Assembly: GCF_900609045.1 (NCBI RefSeq)
Contig: NZ_UXAV01000032.1
Span: forward strand, 1-47,113
Origin: Filibacter tadaridae
Lineage (GTDB): Bacteria > Bacillota > Bacilli > Bacillales_A > Planococcaceae
Direction: 5' to 3'
Length of the DNA stretch: 47,113 nt
Translations under genes and position numbers: made by a program
Notes under the pieces: generated by a model
Database searches by the model: none
Seen by the model: only the letters and a program-made list of their open reading frames with translations
What the model was told of the DNA's origin: nothing
Shown here: positions 16,921-24,995 of the stretch, one piece after another
Layout: the number at the start of each line of letters is the position of its first letter
Position numbering within the stretch: the stretch's first letter is position 1

Positions 16921-19073
16921 ACTTCTACCGCTTCGAGTAGTCTCTTAGAAAGAACGAATTCAATATCTAGACGTTTTTCTACTTTGCCGAACTGAATATG
17001 GATTTCACGCCCTTGTTGTTTCGTAATTTCCCCTTGACCGAATACACGATGCATAACAATCGTTCCTACTGTGAGTTCTTTTTTATCTTGGATTCCATTC
17101 GGATTGAGCGGGATGGACGCTTTCGCTTCTCTAACCGGTTGCTGTTCTTTCTGCAGCTTATTCGGTTTCAATAAGAGGCTCCGTACTTCATTTACAAACT
17201 TTGAATCTTCTTTTGATTTGCCCTCGGATTGGCCATAAGAGAGGAGCTCCAGTTTCTCTTTTGCACGGGTCACTCCGACATAGAACAGACGTCGTGCTTC
17301 TTCCAACATTGCGATATCCCCTTCGTCTTCATCCGCTGGTATAATTCCTTTCAATAAGTCAATCATGAACACACGTCTGAACTCCAATCCTTTTGCACTG
17401 TGGAGTGTTGATAAGGTCACTGCGTTTTCAGGCGGATTGAACTTGGCGTTTTGAACGGCTTGTTCCAGTTCCTTTAGGCGATTTGCGAATTCCACCATTG
17501 TCCGAAGTTGTGCGGCGATGCCTTCTAATATATCCAGAATGCCGAACAGACTGTCAATGCGAAAGCCAAATTTTTCGGCTCTACTTTTAAGGGATGCTTC
17601 ATACTCAAGTTCGTAACGTATGATCCGGATCACTTGAGCTGGACGCATGTCGGGAATCTTATCGTAGACATCTTTATATTCTTTCAGTTTCTTTATTTGA
17701 CTGCTCTTCAAATCGACCGTCTTGATGAAAGCATCGAAAACATTTCCAGACGTTTCCGTGTTCTCGAATTGAGTCAACATCGATCGTGATATGAAAAGGT
17801 TCATTTTCAATACGATTTTCGCAAAGATATCCTTGCGTTCCGTATTAAAACTAAGACGCATGAAATTCAGGATGTCCTCAACAATCCAATGGGAGAAAAA
17901 CTTATCATCCGCATCTTTCATGTAAAACGGGATGCCTCGTCTATGTAGTTCATTGACATACATTGTTGAAGAGGAATTATTACGGAATAAAATGGCGACC
18001 TCGTTCAACCTATCTTCGCCCAGCAGTTCGTACGTCACGTACTCCAATTGGCTCTTCGGATTATCCAGCTGCTTTATGGTTATCGGTTCTTTGGGGCTGT
18101 TTTCCGTATGCATCTCTTTTGGATAACGTTTTTTATTTTTCTTGATGAACTTCGATGCCAGCTCAACAATTTCTTTGGAAGAGCGATAGTTGCGCTCCAT
18201 CATCAACACCTGTGCATTCGGGTAAACCTTCTTGAATTCAAGAAGATAATCGGGTTCTGCACCACGCCATGTATAGATTGACTGATCATCGTCTGCCACA
18301 ACGCAGAGATTTCCGTGATGTACAACAAGATGCTCGACAATCTTATGTTGGACGAGTGACGTATCCTGGCTTTCATCGGTTAGTATATAGTCGTATTTGT
18401 TCCGGTAACGGTCGCCCAGTTCTTTGTCTTCCTTCAACGCTTGTTCCGCAAGCGTTAACATATCATCAAAATCAAGCAGCAAATGTCCACTAGTCTGCTT
18501 TTTAACTTGCTCATATTTTTGTGCAATACGTCCTGCACGTTCAAAAGGACCAACTAAGTCATCCCATCTATCCAAAGGAATCATCTTATTTTTAATCCCA
18601 CTGATGAACGTCGATAATGCCGATAATTCATCATCCGTACAGTCGTCATGCATCACTTTTTTATAAAGCCCTTTCAGTAAAAAAGACTTTGTACGCGACT
18701 GCTTCTGCTTACCGCCACCTTCTATCAGCTCAAATGTAGTTCCTTGTTTTTCCAAGTAGCTTCGGGCAATTGTGAATGCTAAGCTATGAATCGTGGAAAA
18801 ATCAACGGGTACACAATCGGGGAAAAATCGCTTAAAGCGTTCCATCATATCCCGTGCGGATGCCCGACTAAATGTGATGGCTTTAATGCGTCTAGGGTTG
18901 ACCTTCTTTTCTTCAATCAAATAGCCGATTCGCATAATCATTGTTGTTGTTTTCCCTGATCCAGGACAAGCTAATAGAAGTAAAGGTCCTTCCGTTTGCT
19001 CAACGGCTCTCTTCTGTACATCATTCAAATTTATATTTAATTCTCTTTTTTTACGTTCAAAAAAATCATTCAT
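16917..19073 (-). CDS. UvrD/PcrA-like superfamily 1 helicase
   Basis: A 718-residue SF1A 3'-5' DNA helicase. Motifs in order: Q-motif region LNDVQKRAVEQ, Walker A ACPGSGKTTT (K41), TFSRASARDM, STIHSLAF, Walker B ILTDESQDTS, VADDDQSIYTWRGAEPD, NYRSS, TLHSAKGLEF and RLFYVGVTRAKE. The C-terminal 50 residues (GTIVMHRVFGQGEI, HIQFG) are a PcrA-type Tudor-like domain, which in PcrA binds RNA polymerase. Shorter and more divergent than housekeeping PcrA, it resembles the paralogue YjcD. First gene of an operon with both fluoride channels. Confidence 0.88.
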   Translation of the reverse strand: MNDFFERKKRELNINLNDVQKRAVEQTEGPLLLLACPGSGKTTTMIMRIGYLIEEKKVNPRRIKAITFSRASARDMMERFKRFFPDCVPVDFSTIHSLAFTIARSYLEKQGTTFELIEGGGKQKQSRTKSFLLKGLYKKVMHDDCTDDELSALSTFISGIKNKMIPLDRWDDLVGPFERAGRIAQKYEQVKKQTSGHLLLDFDDMLTLAEQALKEDKELGDRYRNKYDYILTDESQDTSLVQHKIVEHLVVHHGNLCVVADDDQSIYTWRGAEPDYLLEFKKVYPNAQVLMMERNYRSSKEIVELASKFIKKNKKRYPKEMHTENSPKEPITIKQLDNPKSQLEYVTYELLGEDRLNEVAILFRNNSSSTMYVNELHRRGIPFYMKDADDKFFSHWIVEDILNFMRLSFNTERKDIFAKIVLKMNLFISRSMLTQFENTETSGNVFDAFIKTVDLKSSQIKKLKEYKDVYDKIPDMRPAQVIRIIRYELEYEASLKSRAEKFGFRIDSLFGILDILEGIAAQLRTMVEFANRLKELEQAVQNAKFNPPENAVTLSTLHSAKGLEFRRVFMIDLLKGIIPADEDEGDIAMLEEARRLFYVGVTRAKEKLELLSYGQSEGKSKEDSKFVNEVRSLLLKPNKLQKEQQPVREAKASIPLNPNGIQDKKELTVGTIVMHRVFGQGEITKQQGREIHIQFGKVEKRLDIEFVLSKRLLEAVEV

Positions 19074-19159
19074 TTTACCGTAACCCCTTCTACTTGCTCT
19101 ATACCTAATTTATCATAGGTGAACGGAATTGTAGAGGATCCAACTTTCATTCATGCCAA

Positions 19160-19190
19160 AAAACCTCCACATTGTAGCTATGTGGAGGTC
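19160..19190 (-). terminator. Terminator of the 61-aa gene
   Basis: CCTCCACAT and ATGTGGAGG form a 9-bp stem with a 7-base loop. On the minus strand it is followed by six T. Confidence 0.85.
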
Positions 19191-19203
19191 ACTGATTACT
19201 TCT

Positions 19204-19389
19204 TTATTCACCTGTTTCAAGCCGGTCTATTTCAATACCGCCCCGTCTTTTTCCGCCCCCGGAGTATTCCGTTGAGGCGACTTCATTGGAACGACGTTCT
19301 TCAGTCGTATACTCCTTGCCTTGCATTTTGGTTTGGTTTACGCCGTCGGTCTTTTTAGCTGACATCGGATCTTTTTCGTATTTGGACAA
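19204..19389 (-). CDS. Small hydrophilic hypothetical protein, 61 aa
   Basis: A Lys/Glu/Gly-rich protein beginning MSKYEKDPMSAKKTDGVNQT with a Gly-rich SGGGKRRGG stretch. The start is a TTG nine bases after GGGAG; an internal ATG at residue 9 is the alternative. It has its own terminator and resembles short disordered stress or spore proteins, but I do not recognise a family. Confidence 0.6.
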   Translation of the reverse strand: MSKYEKDPMSAKKTDGVNQTKMQGKEYTTEERRSNEVASTEYSGGGKRRGGIEIDRLETGE

Positions 19390-19465
19390 TGTATTTCACT
19401 CCCTCGTATTTTCGCGCATACGGTAAGGATGTCCAGAAAAGAGTAAATGATTCCGCATTTATTTG

Positions 19466-20011
19466 TCAGTTTGTATTCCATTCGGTATGCAGAAGTGAAA
19501 ATATGAACGCATCATGGGATTGATTATTTTGAAATAGAAAGTTCCGTAATTCTCCTTCTTTCTGAAAACCATGCTTTTCTAAAAGGCCAATGGATGCGTT
19601 ATTTGCGGGAAACGTGACAGCACCCATACGGTGAAGTTGTAACTCTTCAAACGAATAATTTAAAACAGCCCGCAATGCTTCTGACGTAATACCATTTCGC
19701 CAAAAGTCTGGATGGATTTCAAAACCGATTTCTGCTTTTTTCATACCAAGTGCCAAGTTATTCAATCCAATGGTACCAACTAATCGATTATCTTCTTCAA
19801 TCACAATTGCCCAACGAATACCTCTCTTGCTTTCGTAAGTAGTTCTAAAATGGCCAACCATTTTCTCTGCTTGTTCAACTTCTTTAAATGGATCCATGCC
19901 ATAATATTTAATGACTTCCGTATTTGAAAAAACATCAAAAATTGCAGGGGCATGTTCTGCCTGTACTTCAATTAGTTGAAGACGTGCTGTTTGCAATACA
20001 GGAAATGTCAT
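19466..20011 (-). CDS. GNAT N-acetyltransferase, RimJ/RimL type
   Basis: A 181-residue acetyltransferase with the RimJ/RimL order: TARLQLIEVQAEHAPAIFDV, then GTIGLNNL, EIGFEIHPDFWRNGITSEAL (the acetyl-CoA loop region), and NNASIGLLEKHGFQKEGELR. The substrate, an N-terminal amine or a small molecule, cannot be told. Its ATG overlaps the stop codon of a 25-codon upstream ORF, with AAAAAGGTG inside that ORF as ribosome site. Confidence 0.9.
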   Translation of the reverse strand: MTFPVLQTARLQLIEVQAEHAPAIFDVFSNTEVIKYYGMDPFKEVEQAEKMVGHFRTTYESKRGIRWAIVIEEDNRLVGTIGLNNLALGMKKAEIGFEIHPDFWRNGITSEALRAVLNYSFEELQLHRMGAVTFPANNASIGLLEKHGFQKEGELRNFLFQNNQSHDAFIFSLLHTEWNTN

Positions 20012-20085
20012 AGCATTTCACCTTTTTGCCTAAGTTTTTCTTCTAACTGGACAGTACCTGTAGAATAAATGATAACAAATTTCAT
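20008..20085 (-). CDS. 25-codon ORF coupled to the GNAT gene
   Basis: It reads MKFVIIYSTGTVQLEEKLRQ plus five more residues. The ATG has GGGGGATTGATTGCC upstream and the TGA overlaps the GNAT ATG (ATGA). It may be a leader that couples translation, or the remnant of a larger gene. Protein-level expression is unproven. Confidence 0.45.
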   Translation of the reverse strand: MKFVIIYSTGTVQLEEKLRQKGEML

Positions 20086-20205
20086 GGCAATCAATCCCCC
20101 TACTTTTGTATGAAATCAGCTAGTACTAGCGGATTACATTGTTCAATATACGACTCTTATTCCAGTATATACCTATTTTCGTATTTGTTAATAATCCGTG
20201 GGCAT

Positions 20206-20733
20206 TTACTTTGGAATGCCAATTTCAGTTAATGGATAATAACGGAATTCCACTTCTCCCACAATTGATTTTTCATCGATGCAGCCTATTATTCTGCTGT
20301 CTGTACTATTTCTGCGATTATCACCCAGTACATATAGCTGACCTTCCGGCACTTCCACTTCGAAATCAGTTGTCAATTTCTGATCTTGGAATATCTTTTC
20401 TTTATTTGCTTGAAGATAGGTTTCTTCATATTCTTCGCCATTAATGACGAGTTTATCATTTTTCATACTGATGACATCTCCAGGAAGACCGATTACACGC
20501 TTGATGAAATCATCTTTCGACCCGGGTGCATGGAATACAACCAAGTCAAAACGGTCAATTTTATTAATTTTAGAAATCACGATTTTATTGGCATTTTCAA
20601 ATGTAGGCTCCATGGATTGCCCGGAAACAACCACCGGTGTAAATAAAAATTGACGGATAATAATTGCGACAACAAATGCAACTGTAAGTGCCTTCACCCA
20701 TGAAATAAGCTCTCTTTTGCTACTTTCTCTCAT
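20206..20733 (-). CDS. lepB: Signal peptidase I
   Basis: A 175-residue SipS-type type I signal peptidase with one N-terminal membrane anchor (about 15-32). The Ser/Lys dyad is S40 in SGQSMEPT and K78 in DDFIKRVIGLPGD; the GDNRRNSTDSR box is also present. It cleaves Sec and Tat signal peptides at the outer face of the membrane. Monocistronic, with GGGGG ahead of the ATG. Confidence 0.95.
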   Translation of the reverse strand: MRESSKRELISWVKALTVAFVVAIIIRQFLFTPVVVSGQSMEPTFENANKIVISKINKIDRFDLVVFHAPGSKDDFIKRVIGLPGDVISMKNDKLVINGEEYEETYLQANKEKIFQDQKLTTDFEVEVPEGQLYVLGDNRRNSTDSRIIGCIDEKSIVGEVEFRYYPLTEIGIPK

Positions 20734-20883
20734 TCATATTAACCCCCGTCCGATTTGTATTACCGTTATTTTATCATACTTTTTCAAAACTCCTGTAAAA
20801 CGGTTCATGGATTGTAATGTATTCCTAGGTATAGACAGTTAATACCTGAAAAAGTTCCTCTTGTAATCTTTCAATTAAAAAAA

Positions 20884-20901
20884 TGCCCTTTTACAGGCAC
20901 C
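20884..20901 (-). terminator. Terminator of the phosphatase gene
   Basis: TGCC/GGGCA-type short stem with a 7-base loop. On the minus strand it is followed by seven T, close to the stop at 20918. Confidence 0.65.
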
Positions 20902-20917
20902 CTTTTACTTCTATTTT

Positions 20918-21502
20918 TCAGCTTATCGTTTGCAAATGACTTATACAATTAAATAAGTGACATTGGTTTCGGTCTTCCTGAAGTTCAATAATCGTGACGG
21001 ATGTGTTTTCCAAGTCCATGCTGAAATCAGCAATCGGAACGAGTTCTTTAATCAGCCGTCCGATAAATCCGCCATGACTTACGACGAGTACTCGTTTCCC
21101 CGGATAGGCTTCTTTCATTTCTTCAATGAATCCCATCCCACGTGAAATAATGTCTTCATTCGGTTCGAAGCCCATCTCTAGCTTCCTCCAGGCATATCCC
21201 CACTTTGCAACACGTTCGTTTTCCGTTGTTCCTTCTATTAATCCGCCTCCGCTTTCTCGCAGACGTTTGTCTTCCACCAACTTGATGTCCGTTTTTTTCT
21301 CAGCAATGATTTCAGCCGTCCTTTTTGCACGTAGAAGAGGGCTCGTATAAATGACATCCCATTGTTCATCCGCCAACCGTCTTGCAACACGCTCGGCCAT
21401 TTCAATTCCTTCGTCATCAAGCGGAATATCCGAACTACCTTGCGCCCTGCCTTCCTTATTCCACGCAGTGACACCGTGCCTTACAAATCCAAATGTCGTC
21501 AA
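20918..21502 (-). CDS. Histidine phosphatase (phosphoglycerate mutase-like)
   Basis: A 194-residue enzyme of the histidine phosphatase superfamily with the catalytic FVRHGVTAWNKEGRAQG box, the SPLLRAKRTAEI helix, and the second histidine in VVSHGGFIGRL. It resembles PhoE-type broad phosphatases. The start is TTG, 8 bases after AAGGGG. It begins 20 bases after the stop of the alpha/beta hydrolase gene and is likely its operon partner. Confidence 0.9.
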   Translation of the reverse strand: MTTFGFVRHGVTAWNKEGRAQGSSDIPLDDEGIEMAERVARRLADEQWDVIYTSPLLRAKRTAEIIAEKKTDIKLVEDKRLRESGGGLIEGTTENERVAKWGYAWRKLEMGFEPNEDIISRGMGFIEEMKEAYPGKRVLVVSHGGFIGRLIKELVPIADFSMDLENTSVTIIELQEDRNQCHLFNCISHLQTIS

Positions 21503-21522
21503 CTAGTACACCCCTTCTGTTT

Positions 21523-22311
21523 TCACACTACATATCCAAGTGACCTTAACACATTATTCATAAATGACTCTGTATATAAATAAACTTCTTCCCGTTCGGG
21601 TTCCTGGAAAACATCATGATATAACCGTTTCCATTCTTTATACTGGAATTCAGTAAGTCCTTGCTGGATAAGCCATTTCCTCGCGTGAGTTCCTTCTGTT
21701 ATCTTATCGTCTCCTGCCTGGTGCAGGAGTATCGGCACATCGTGTATCTTTCCCTCGTGATTGTTCACCGCTTTCATAACGGCTTGTAATTCCTTAGACC
21801 AGTTTGCAGTGGTCACAGTATTATAATTCCCGTCCTGCTGTGCTTCTGCGTATAGTTCATCATTTCTTGTCAATAGTTCTATATGGATTTCGTGATCTAC
21901 TTTCATGGATGATGTCAATTTTGTCAGTACACTTGAATACTTGGGCGGCTGATGCTGTAAGGCAAGCCACGGAGAACTGAAGATGAAGCCTGCACATTCG
22001 ATTTTTTCAGCTTGTAAAAGGTGCATGACGAGCGTTGCACCAAATCCGTGACCGATTACGAATAGCGGTAAATTATCACTAAGACCGACAGAGACTAATT
22101 TCTTTATGTATTTTTTGTAGGCCTCAAACGATTCATCGTGAATCTTACCTGCAGCATCTTCGCCATGTCCCGGTAAATCCCCCGTCACAACATGAAAACT
22201 ATCACTTCGGAGTTTTTGAATAAGCCATGCATATCGGTTATGATGTTCGTACGCGCTATGAACAATCGCAACAACCGCTTTAGGCTGTCCTTCCGCTTCC
22301 CATTTCCACAT
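21523..22311 (-). CDS. Alpha/beta hydrolase-fold protein lacking the nucleophile serine
   Basis: A 262-residue protein of the monoacylglycerol-lipase/YtpA group: an oxyanion strand VVAIVHSAYEHH, GDLPGHGED, the nucleophile elbow, then acid (HQAGDDKITEG) and histidine (RLYHDVF) sites. The elbow reads VIGHGFGA instead of the usual GHSMGG, so the catalytic serine is glycine. The ATG at 22311 is 7 bases after GAGGGGGA; in-frame ATGs at 22317 and 22335 are alternatives. It is probably inactive as an ordinary serine hydrolase. Confidence 0.82.
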   Translation of the reverse strand: MWKWEAEGQPKAVVAIVHSAYEHHNRYAWLIQKLRSDSFHVVTGDLPGHGEDAAGKIHDESFEAYKKYIKKLVSVGLSDNLPLFVIGHGFGATLVMHLLQAEKIECAGFIFSSPWLALQHQPPKYSSVLTKLTSSMKVDHEIHIELLTRNDELYAEAQQDGNYNTVTTANWSKELQAVMKAVNNHEGKIHDVPILLHQAGDDKITEGTHARKWLIQQGLTEFQYKEWKRLYHDVFQEPEREEVYLYTESFMNNVLRSLGYVV

Positions 22312-22428
22312 AGACATCTCCCCCTCTTTTATCATTCATTGTTCATCTAGACATAGCGTTAATGTTCTTTAAAAACTATATCTTTGTTAAGATAATTATA
22401 CACTAGACTAAGAAAAGAGGAGAACACC

Positions 22429-22941
22429 ATGATTTACCCCTTCAAAGATAAAAGCCCTGCTATCGATTCATCCGTCTATATTGCAGATTATACTACGATT
22501 AGCGGAGACGTAACAATCGGTCCAGAGTCATCAATTTGGTTTAATACGGTAATCCGCGGCGACGTTTCACCCACCATCATCGGTCGAAAGGTGAACATTC
22601 AGGACCTTTGCTGCTTGCATCAAAGTCCCCAATTCCCGCTTATCCTTGAAGACGAGGTGACAATTGGCCATCAAGTAACCTTACATAGTTGTACAGTTAA
22701 AAAAGGCGCACTTGTCGGTATGGGATCGATTATTTTAGATGGTGCCGAAATCGGTGAAGGCGCATTCGTAGGAGCCGGTAGCCTTGTACCGCCAGGCAAA
22801 AAAATCCCCCCAAACACGCTGGCATTCGGCTCCCCCGCAAAAGTCATCCGGGAATTAACTGATGACGACCGCGAAGACATGGAAAGAATCGTTAGGGAAT
22901 ATGCAGAAAAAGGTCAGTTTTATAAGTCTATACAGAAATAA
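22429..22941 (+). CDS. ytoA: Gamma-carbonic-anhydrase-like left-handed beta-helix protein
   Basis: A 170-residue hexapeptide-repeat protein of the YrdA/YtoA/PaaY family: VTIGPESSIWFNTVIRGD, VNIQDLCCLHQ, VTIGHQVTLHSC and the C-terminal GSPAKVIREL. The three histidines that bind metal in gamma carbonic anhydrases are present (LHQ, IGHQ, LHSC), so activity is possible though many relatives are poorly characterised. The ATG has AGAGGAGAACACC upstream. Divergent from the hydrolase gene. Confidence 0.9.
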   Translation: MIYPFKDKSPAIDSSVYIADYTTISGDVTIGPESSIWFNTVIRGDVSPTIIGRKVNIQDLCCLHQSPQFPLILEDEVTIGHQVTLHSCTVKKGALVGMGSIILDGAEIGEGAFVGAGSLVPPGKKIPPNTLAFGSPAKVIRELTDDDREDMERIVREYAEKGQFYKSIQK

Positions 22942-22964
22942 AAGAAGAGCTTCCAGCTACTAGC

Positions 22965-23212
22965 CCGTTCGGTTCAACGGTACAAAACATAAAGCGAAAC
23001 TTCAATCAGTGAGGGTTTTCCTCATCCCCCACTGATTGTTTACGGAACTTAGGCTAAGAACGCCACGTCCTGTGGCAATGCCTAAGTAACCAACATCCTG
23101 TTGGCCCGAGCCATTCGGGCTTTTACGGGCAGTTGATCCCCCACTTATTCTTCTTGTTTCCTCGATGACTTGAAGTTGGGGGTCTTACTGCCCGTTAATG
23201 CGGGATACATTA
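22965..23212 (-). ncRNA. Orphan structured RNA resembling HEARO / omega RNA
   Basis: About 250 bases fold into nested and serial hairpins. GGGCAGT and the CCCCC/GGGGG arm (23113-23193) form a long terminal stem. Then come GCCCGA/TCGGGC, CCAAC/GTTGG, CTTAGGC/GCCTAAG enclosing CCAC/GTGG, AATCAGTG/CACTGATT, and CCGTT/AACGG. A G-U pair in the AATCAGTG stem works only on the minus strand, so I favour that strand. The layout and motifs recall HEARO, the IscB-associated guide RNA, but no iscB or tnpB lies here. The family assignment is from memory of the pattern. Confidence 0.55.
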
Positions 23213-23223
23213 AATCACGAAAT

Positions 23224-23259
23224 AGACCGCTAATTCGCATACAGAATAGCGGTCTTTTA
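23224..23259. terminator. Hairpin next to the structured RNA
   Basis: AGACCGCTA and TAGCGGTCT form a perfect 9-bp stem with a 14-base loop and a TTTT tail on plus. It could end transcription running from ytoA through the RNA region. Confidence 0.7.
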
Positions 23260-23644
23260 AATAACTTTATATCAACGTTTATAGGCAAGTGGAGCCCATA
23301 TTACCAGATCAATTAATAGATGAATAAATTGACTGACAGAAATTATTGCAAGATGAATTTTTCTTGTTAAAAATAATGCTATTTATGCGGTTACTTTACT
23401 TGATGTTGTAGTGAAATATGTGTTGAAAACAAATAAAAAAGGACCAGTTAAGGTCCCTTGATACTATTAGGATTTCTCTTCCTTCCTCCATCAAAATGAA
23501 AGCGGAATACCCACCTCTCGCTTTCATTTAAATATCGGTTTAATCAATCGAAGTCAGCCCCATTTTCAATCAAAAAAGCGGTCGTTAATAGAACAACTAG
23601 GAGTCGTTAGTTTGTTGAACCCGTTATAGGTTCGAAATTTAAAA
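23260..23644. other. AT-rich gene-free stretch with two hairpins
   Basis: No credible ORF is seen. Two hairpins stand out: GGACC/GGTCC at 23441-23456 after an A run (a minus-strand terminator shape) and AAATGAAAGCG/CGCTTTCATTT at 23494-23529. Either could serve the DUF3888 gene ending at 23645. Confidence 0.5.
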
Positions 23645-24397
23645 TTACATGTACCAAAGTAAATCATTTTTCATTTTCTTCCCTTGTTTACTTTCCCTCT
23701 TTACGACCGCCCATTTTCCATTTGACTTAGACACTTGAATTACTATGTTTGTTCCATCTGCCTTTTTAAAGAGAATGTAACCTTGGTTTTCCTTAAGAAA
23801 GGTAACTGGATCTATAACATTTTTATACGGAGGTTTTATTTCGGGGTTTAATTCATTGACTATAATATCAGTTACAATATCCGATAGAGATTTGTATTCC
23901 TTTTGTTTTTCTGATTTATACAGGAGTTGATTATAGTTAATCTTTTCAAAGGAATTTAAATTCAACTTAAATGTCTGCGCTATATCCGAAATAGCCTCGT
24001 CGTAAAACTTAGCTATTTTCCTTTCTTCTTCATCTCCCTCGTGGATGAATTGAATGACCTTGACCTTGTCTATGTCCACTTCAAATAGTATCGTTTCTTT
24101 ACCGTAAGGGGGGTTATGGGCTGCCTCAAAAGTATTAACTTGGACTTTTACTTTAAACTTGAACCCCCCTTCGTCCTTCCTCGTGATACCAATAATTTTT
24201 GTATCGTACAAACCATACGATTTATGGTAGCCATAATAATTCTCTACTGCTTCTGATATGTGCGGATCCAATAAAGTAATCACTGTGTCGATCAGTAATT
24301 TATTATTTAATTTATTTTGTTTGGCATTAGTGACATTTGACTGGATAAGAATAATGAACAAGCAAATTGAAAGTACAAACCACAATTTCTTTTTCAT
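23645..24397 (-). CDS. Secreted DUF3888-like protein
   Basis: A 250-residue protein with an N-terminal signal (KKKLWFVLSICLFIILIQS, probably cleaved before KQNKLNN). The mature part begins with the DUF3888-type segment LLIDTVITLLDPHISEAVEN followed by YYGYHKSYGLYDTKI, and then reads as two alpha/beta halves. The ATG at 24397 has TAGGTGGG 5 bases ahead. The family is known from Bacillus but has no assigned function. A-T rich compared with its core neighbours. Confidence 0.72.
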   Translation of the reverse strand: MKKKLWFVLSICLFIILIQSNVTNAKQNKLNNKLLIDTVITLLDPHISEAVENYYGYHKSYGLYDTKIIGITRKDEGGFKFKVKVQVNTFEAAHNPPYGKETILFEVDIDKVKVIQFIHEGDEEERKIAKFYDEAISDIAQTFKLNLNSFEKINYNQLLYKSEKQKEYKSLSDIVTDIIVNELNPEIKPPYKNVIDPVTFLKENQGYILFKKADGTNIVIQVSKSNGKWAVVKRESKQGKKMKNDLLWYM

Positions 24398-24403
24398 ATG
24401 CAC

Positions 24404-24619
24404 CCACCTAAAGCTATTTAGGTTTAGGGTTCCCTTTACTTTTAAAAAAATACACCACTTTTAGTTGAACAATCACACTTATTATTTTCGGCAATAATTC
24501 GACGACTAGTGTATTTTTGTACTTAAAATTAATAACAATTGTCCACTAGATCCGCAACTTATTAATTAACAAGGGCGCGATTGCGGTAAATGTTTGTACA
24601 GCAAACGTGCCTTATTGCC
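24404..24619. other. Gene-free AT-rich spacer
   Basis: Nothing recognisable apart from a GGGCGCGATTGC fragment near 24572 that recalls the GCGCCCGATT motifs flanking the dispersed repeat at 26470. Confidence 0.3.
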
Positions 24620-24841
24620 TTACAAGATATAAATCGCAACGAACAAAACAAATGCAGATACAAGAAAATAATTAAAAGCATCTGCTTTTCGTTTCCGAAA
24701 TTCAGTAATTCCCATCACAATAAACATTAGCCCCATTGATAGCAACATATAAGGTATGATTGTTCCGATATTCCCTGTTACCAAGCCATAACCTGATAAT
24801 GCAATTGCCGTAATCGTTAAAATGATTCTTAGTATTTTCAT
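24620..24841 (-). CDS. Small membrane protein, DUF3953-like
   Basis: A 73-residue protein with three hydrophobic helices (about 4-22, 26-45 and 55-72) separated by the short basic loop EFRKRKADAFNY. The pattern matches DUF3953 proteins of Bacillus. GGAG stands 8 bases ahead of the ATG. Function unknown. Confidence 0.7.
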   Translation of the reverse strand: MKILRIILTITAIALSGYGLVTGNIGTIIPYMLLSMGLMFIVMGITEFRKRKADAFNYFLVSAFVLFVAIYIL

Positions 24842-24995
24842 TTGCCATCACTCCAATTATCAATGACCCGTTTGCGATATAGACACAATCACAACCGGTA
24901 CTTTAAGTGTAAGGTTTTACAACAAACGTTCTCCTTGATTGAATAGTGTCATTCACCCATTAAATAATTAAAGGGTATATACGTTCTTTTAACAA

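Noticed and set aside
19074..19200. Fluoride riboswitch ahead of the helicase-crcB operon
   Set aside because: I could not find the conserved crcB-motif sequence or its pseudoknot in this stretch.
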